A stretch of 64,000 nucleotides of DNA. It comes from UBA10438 sp964432155 (lineage in GTDB: Bacteria > Bacteroidota > Ignavibacteria > Kapaibacteriales > Kapaibacteriaceae). Location of the stretch: assembly GCA_964432155.1 (NCBI GenBank), contig CAYSMF010000007.1:1-64000 (forward strand), read 5' to 3'. Shown piece after piece: positions 61,573 through 64,000 of the stretch (positions within the stretch are counted from its first letter, which is position 1; each line of letters starts with the position of its first letter). The position numbers and the translations under genes were made by a program. The notes under the pieces are model-generated. The model was given only the letters and a program-made list of their open reading frames with translations. It had not been told where the DNA came from and made no database searches.

Positions 61573-62709
61573 ATGAAGACGGATCTCCAAGTTGTAATCC
61601 AGCAGGTCATGCATCATCAGCAGGCACCGTGCGCAAGCCTCTATCTTTCCACGCATCGCACGCAACCAGAACGTCGCGACGATCCTACGCGCTACCGCAA
61701 TCTGGTGCGTGAGATTCGTGACTCGCTGAGCACGGCATACTCACCGGCAATGGTTGCAGAGCTGATCGCCCCGTTCGAACACCTTGAGCGCAACGAAGAG
61801 TTCTGGAACGCGCGTACTGAAGGTATCGTGGTGTTTCGCTCACCCGATATGTTCCTGCGTTTTCACGTCGACCGTCCTGTTGGCGACCTCGCAATTGTTG
61901 CAGATACGTTTCACGTGAAGCCACTTCTCAAACTATTGCAGACGAGTGATCGCTATCACGTGCTCACACTCACGCGCGATTCAGCACATCTGTATGTGGG
62001 CGATCGCGACGACATCGAAGAGGTCGACCTCGGACCAGATGCACCAATGACGATGGAAAAAGCGCTTGGCACCGAACTCACTGAGCGCGGTTTCTCACGC
62101 TCTAACTCAGGGGGCACGGAGCGCTCTGTCGGACACACTACAACGTCGGATGAAGTTGAGCTCGATACCGAGAAATTCTTCCGCATTGTTGACCGCACAG
62201 TGATTGAGCGCGCATCGCGCAATGATGGACTGCCCGTGATTCTCTGTGGTGTTGCTGAACTCGTCGGCGAGTTTCGTCGAATCACACGCAATCAGAAAAT
62301 TCTTGGTGACGCAATCGTCACGCATCCGCACGCGCTGGATCGGCGTGAGATGACCAAGCGCGCATGGTCGATTATCGAACCTCTGGCGAAGCAACGGAGT
62401 CTCAATCTGATCGACCTCTACCGCAATGCCGCAAATAAGTGGAACGGACTCGACGACATCGTGCAAGTGGCACATGCCGCCGTAGAAGGTCGCATCGACA
62501 CACTCCTTGTTGAAGACCAACGCGAAGTACCAGGAAAAATCCATCCCGTCACCGGCGAAATCACATTCGACGATCTGAGTCAGCCAGATATCGACGACGT
62601 ACTCGACGATCTGGCAGTGATGGTGATGCGCATGAAGGGCACCGTGCATGTGCTTCCTGCACAGGCCATGCCGACAGCCACAGGCGTAGCGGCGATCCTT
62701 CGGTACTAA
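61573..62709 (+). CDS. baeRF-like (bacterial archaeo-eukaryotic release-factor-like) protein
   Basis: 378 residues. Two alpha/beta parts: about 110-170 with HVLTLTRDSAHLYVGD and about 195-370 with PVILCGVAELVGEFRRI, QRSLNLIDLYRNA and the C-terminal VHVLPAQAMP. This pattern (sensor-like eRF1 domains 2 and 3) is what I know as baeRF family proteins, thought to act on stalled ribosomes or RNA. The eRF1 GGQ motif is not seen. GACAAGG precedes the ATG. Confidence 0.7.
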   Translation: MKTDLQVVIQQVMHHQQAPCASLYLSTHRTQPERRDDPTRYRNLVREIRDSLSTAYSPAMVAELIAPFEHLERNEEFWNARTEGIVVFRSPDMFLRFHVDRPVGDLAIVADTFHVKPLLKLLQTSDRYHVLTLTRDSAHLYVGDRDDIEEVDLGPDAPMTMEKALGTELTERGFSRSNSGGTERSVGHTTTSDEVELDTEKFFRIVDRTVIERASRNDGLPVILCGVAELVGEFRRITRNQKILGDAIVTHPHALDRREMTKRAWSIIEPLAKQRSLNLIDLYRNAANKWNGLDDIVQVAHAAVEGRIDTLLVEDQREVPGKIHPVTGEITFDDLSQPDIDDVLDDLAVMVMRMKGTVHVLPAQAMPTATGVAAILRY

Positions 62710-62748
62710 GCATGTGTTGGTGGGTGTAACCGTAGCATGCTGTGAGGG

Positions 62749-62756
62749 TATCTTGC
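62749..62756 (+). promoter_or_regulatory. -7 element of the heme lipoprotein gene, leaderless spacing
   Basis: TATCTTGC, three bases (AGC) before the ATG at 62760. Confidence 0.5.
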
Positions 62757-62759
62757 AGC

Positions 62760-63518
62760 ATGCTACGTCGCTTTCTCCTCCTCGCCCTCGTAACCGTGAG
62801 CATCGCTGCCTGCGCAGACTATGTGAACGGACCCTTTCATCCACGCGGTGGAGATGACGACGACTACACGTCCGATACCACGGGCGGTTCGAACGACACC
62901 ACTGGTGGCGGCACCGATACAACGTCGGGTCCGACCGACACCACCGTGTGCTTCACACGCGACATCCTGCCAATCCTGATCTCGAACTGCACCATGGCCG
63001 AGTGCCATGATGCGATCAACCCCGAGGAAGACGTCGACCTTACGTCGTACACGTCGATTATGCAGGGGCGTGAGCGCATCGTACGTGCTGGCAACCCCGC
63101 CGAATCCAAGCTCTACCGCTCCCTGATTGAAACCGATCGCGACGAAATCATGCCTCCCCCACCTCGGTCGCTCACGGCGGAACAGATCGCCCTGGTTGCC
63201 CGCTGGATTCGCGAGGGGGCTCGCAATCGCGACTGCTCCAATGACAACACCGGCTGCGACACAGCAAACGTGACCTACACGACGCACATCCAGCCAATCA
63301 TGCAGCGGTCGTGCAATGGCTGCCACAGTGGTACAAACCCGAGCGCAGGTATCAACCTGACCGACCGTGCCGTTGTTGCGTCGATGGCCACGTCGGGTCG
63401 ACTCTATGGTTCGATGGCGCATAGCCCTGGCTTTGCAGCCATGCCGCCAAGCGGTGGCAAGCTCGACGACTGCACCCTGGCTACCATCCAGGCATGGAAG
63501 CAGCAGGGTCTGCGATAG
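62760..63518 (+). CDS. Lipoprotein with CX4CH and CxxCH heme motifs
   Basis: 252 residues. Lipobox SIAACAD. A 45-residue Asp/Gly/Thr-rich linker (GGDDDDYTSDTTGG and on), then two cytochrome c-like modules: ISNCTMAECHD with C-x4-C-H, and MQRSCNGCHSG with CxxCH. LTSYTSIMQG and WIREGARN match the single-module lipoprotein at 4175. Likely a diheme surface or periplasmic electron carrier. Confidence 0.85.
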   Translation: MLRRFLLLALVTVSIAACADYVNGPFHPRGGDDDDYTSDTTGGSNDTTGGGTDTTSGPTDTTVCFTRDILPILISNCTMAECHDAINPEEDVDLTSYTSIMQGRERIVRAGNPAESKLYRSLIETDRDEIMPPPPRSLTAEQIALVARWIREGARNRDCSNDNTGCDTANVTYTTHIQPIMQRSCNGCHSGTNPSAGINLTDRAVVASMATSGRLYGSMAHSPGFAAMPPSGGKLDDCTLATIQAWKQQGLR

Positions 63519-63606
63519 ACCCAATCCGAGCTAAGGCTCGATAAATCATGAACTTCCGTTCATCGACAATCCGCTCGCCGGTTTGCCGTCCTATGCCCCA
63601 TCGGCG

Positions 63607-63614
63607 TATATTTG
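63607..63614 (+). promoter_or_regulatory. -7 element of the last gene
   Basis: TATATTTG, full match to TAnnTTTG, 45 bases before the ATG at 63660. AAGGAAACG is the ribosome site. Confidence 0.6.
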
Positions 63615-63659
63615 TGCTTTCTGCGCTACGGCGCACTTCTCCCCTGTTGAAGGAAACGG

Positions 63660-64000
63660 ATGAGCCTGAGGATCGGCACCAACACACGAGGATTGTGGCT
63701 CCTGGCCGCCCTGTTGGTGTGCATCCTGTTCGAATCGTCGGCTATCCCTGGCTCTGAAACCCCAAGCACCGGTCCGGCCGTCAAAACGAGTCGTCCGCCA
63801 ATCCCCGATTCTGCCCGAAAGCGCCCGGTGTTTCCGGACGAATTCAGCGATCTCGACGAAGATGCGTCGGTCGCCGGCGAATGGGACCCCGAAGTCACGA
63901 ACAACCTCGATCGTGCCCGAAAGCGCTACCTCAAGGCGCTCTCACTTGTCGAGCAGAAGGATACCGCACTGGCTGCCGAGCAGTTCGAAGCGGCAATCGC
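63660..64000 (+). CDS. Exported protein, N-terminal part (runs off the window)
   Basis: I translated 113 codons from the ATG at 63660. A hydrophobic segment (LWLLAALLVCILFESSA) is a signal or anchor, then a Pro/Ser-rich linker, an acidic patch and RARKRYLKALSLVEQKDT, which looks like the start of a TPR-type helix. Too short to name; a lytic transglycosylase or TPR protein is possible. Confidence 0.6.
   Translation, partial: MSLRIGTNTRGLWLLAALLVCILFESSAIPGSETPSTGPAVKTSRPPIPDSARKRPVFPDEFSDLDEDASVAGEWDPEVTNNLDRARKRYLKALSLVEQKDTALAAEQFEAAI

Noticed and set aside
1..64000. tRNA, rRNA and CRISPR loci
   Set aside because: Intergenic gaps are short; none showed cloverleaf arms, conserved TTCGA loops, rRNA motifs or regular repeats on reading.

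Overview
The window looks like chromosomal DNA of a Gram-negative bacterium of the Bacteroidota/Chlorobiota (FCB) branch. Evidence: two secreted beta-propeller-type proteins end in type IX secretion (T9SS) sorting domains; many genes are preceded by the TAnnTTTG-type -7 element known from Bacteroides and Flavobacterium; the small omega subunit sits next to coaBC; lipoproteins and Tat-exported proteins are common. GC is in the mid-fifties by eye. The secreted-protein island and a broad metabolic core fit Ignavibacteria or Kapabacteria better than Bacteroidales, but this placement is inference. I found no rRNA, tRNA, CRISPR array or transposase gene. 

Layout. 1-3291 (minus): lpxH-like hydrolase, hutH and the start of a P-type cation ATPase, divergent from panB. 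3356-9896 (plus): panB, three lipoproteins, then an electron-transfer cluster (outer-membrane barrel with a CxxCH heme site, small two-helix membrane protein, Tat-exported Rieske lipoprotein), an rRNA m5C methyltransferase and a DCC thiol oxidoreductase. 9900-10100 holds a REP-like inverted pair. 10177-19236: secreted thioredoxin-fold protein, rpoZ-coaBC, ABC-F, SIMPL protein, GT2, dCTP deaminase, small lipoproteins, many joined by 4-base ATGA/GTGA overlaps. 19208-23335: a sigma-like regulator divergent from a Crp-family regulator that precedes a sulfur operon (MBL-rhodanese, rhodanese, thioredoxin, TauE). 23354-24664: der. 

24786-31938 is the most distinctive region: two successive gene pairs, each a Cys-rich secreted protein followed by a T9SS beta-propeller-like protein. 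Each pair ends against a copy of the last 123 bases of moxR; only the second copy belongs to the intact moxR. One of these genes has a C8 tract directly after its best start codon and is out of frame by one base, as expected of a phase-variable gene. 

31943-64000: moxR, cysteine desulfurase, DcuC-like transporter, a catalytically incomplete M16 peptidase divergent from an SDR gene over one palindromic promoter, acylphosphatase, patatin-BamA-like protein, J-domain protein, a HIT-TM-rhodanese fusion, a sigma54-type activator, cyclase, SSB, MCE protein, VWA-OmpA lipoprotein, amine oxidase, COG2509 flavoprotein, alkyltransferase-like protein, two FKBP isomerases, desaturase, a second ABC-F, aconitase, an asparaginase flanked by palindromic repeats, YhcH, a baeRF-like protein and a heme lipoprotein. 

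A theme of the window is promoter placement: for thirteen or fourteen genes the -7 element ends 3-5 bases before the ATG, so the transcript should start at or next to the start codon (leaderless mRNA). I used this to choose several starts.
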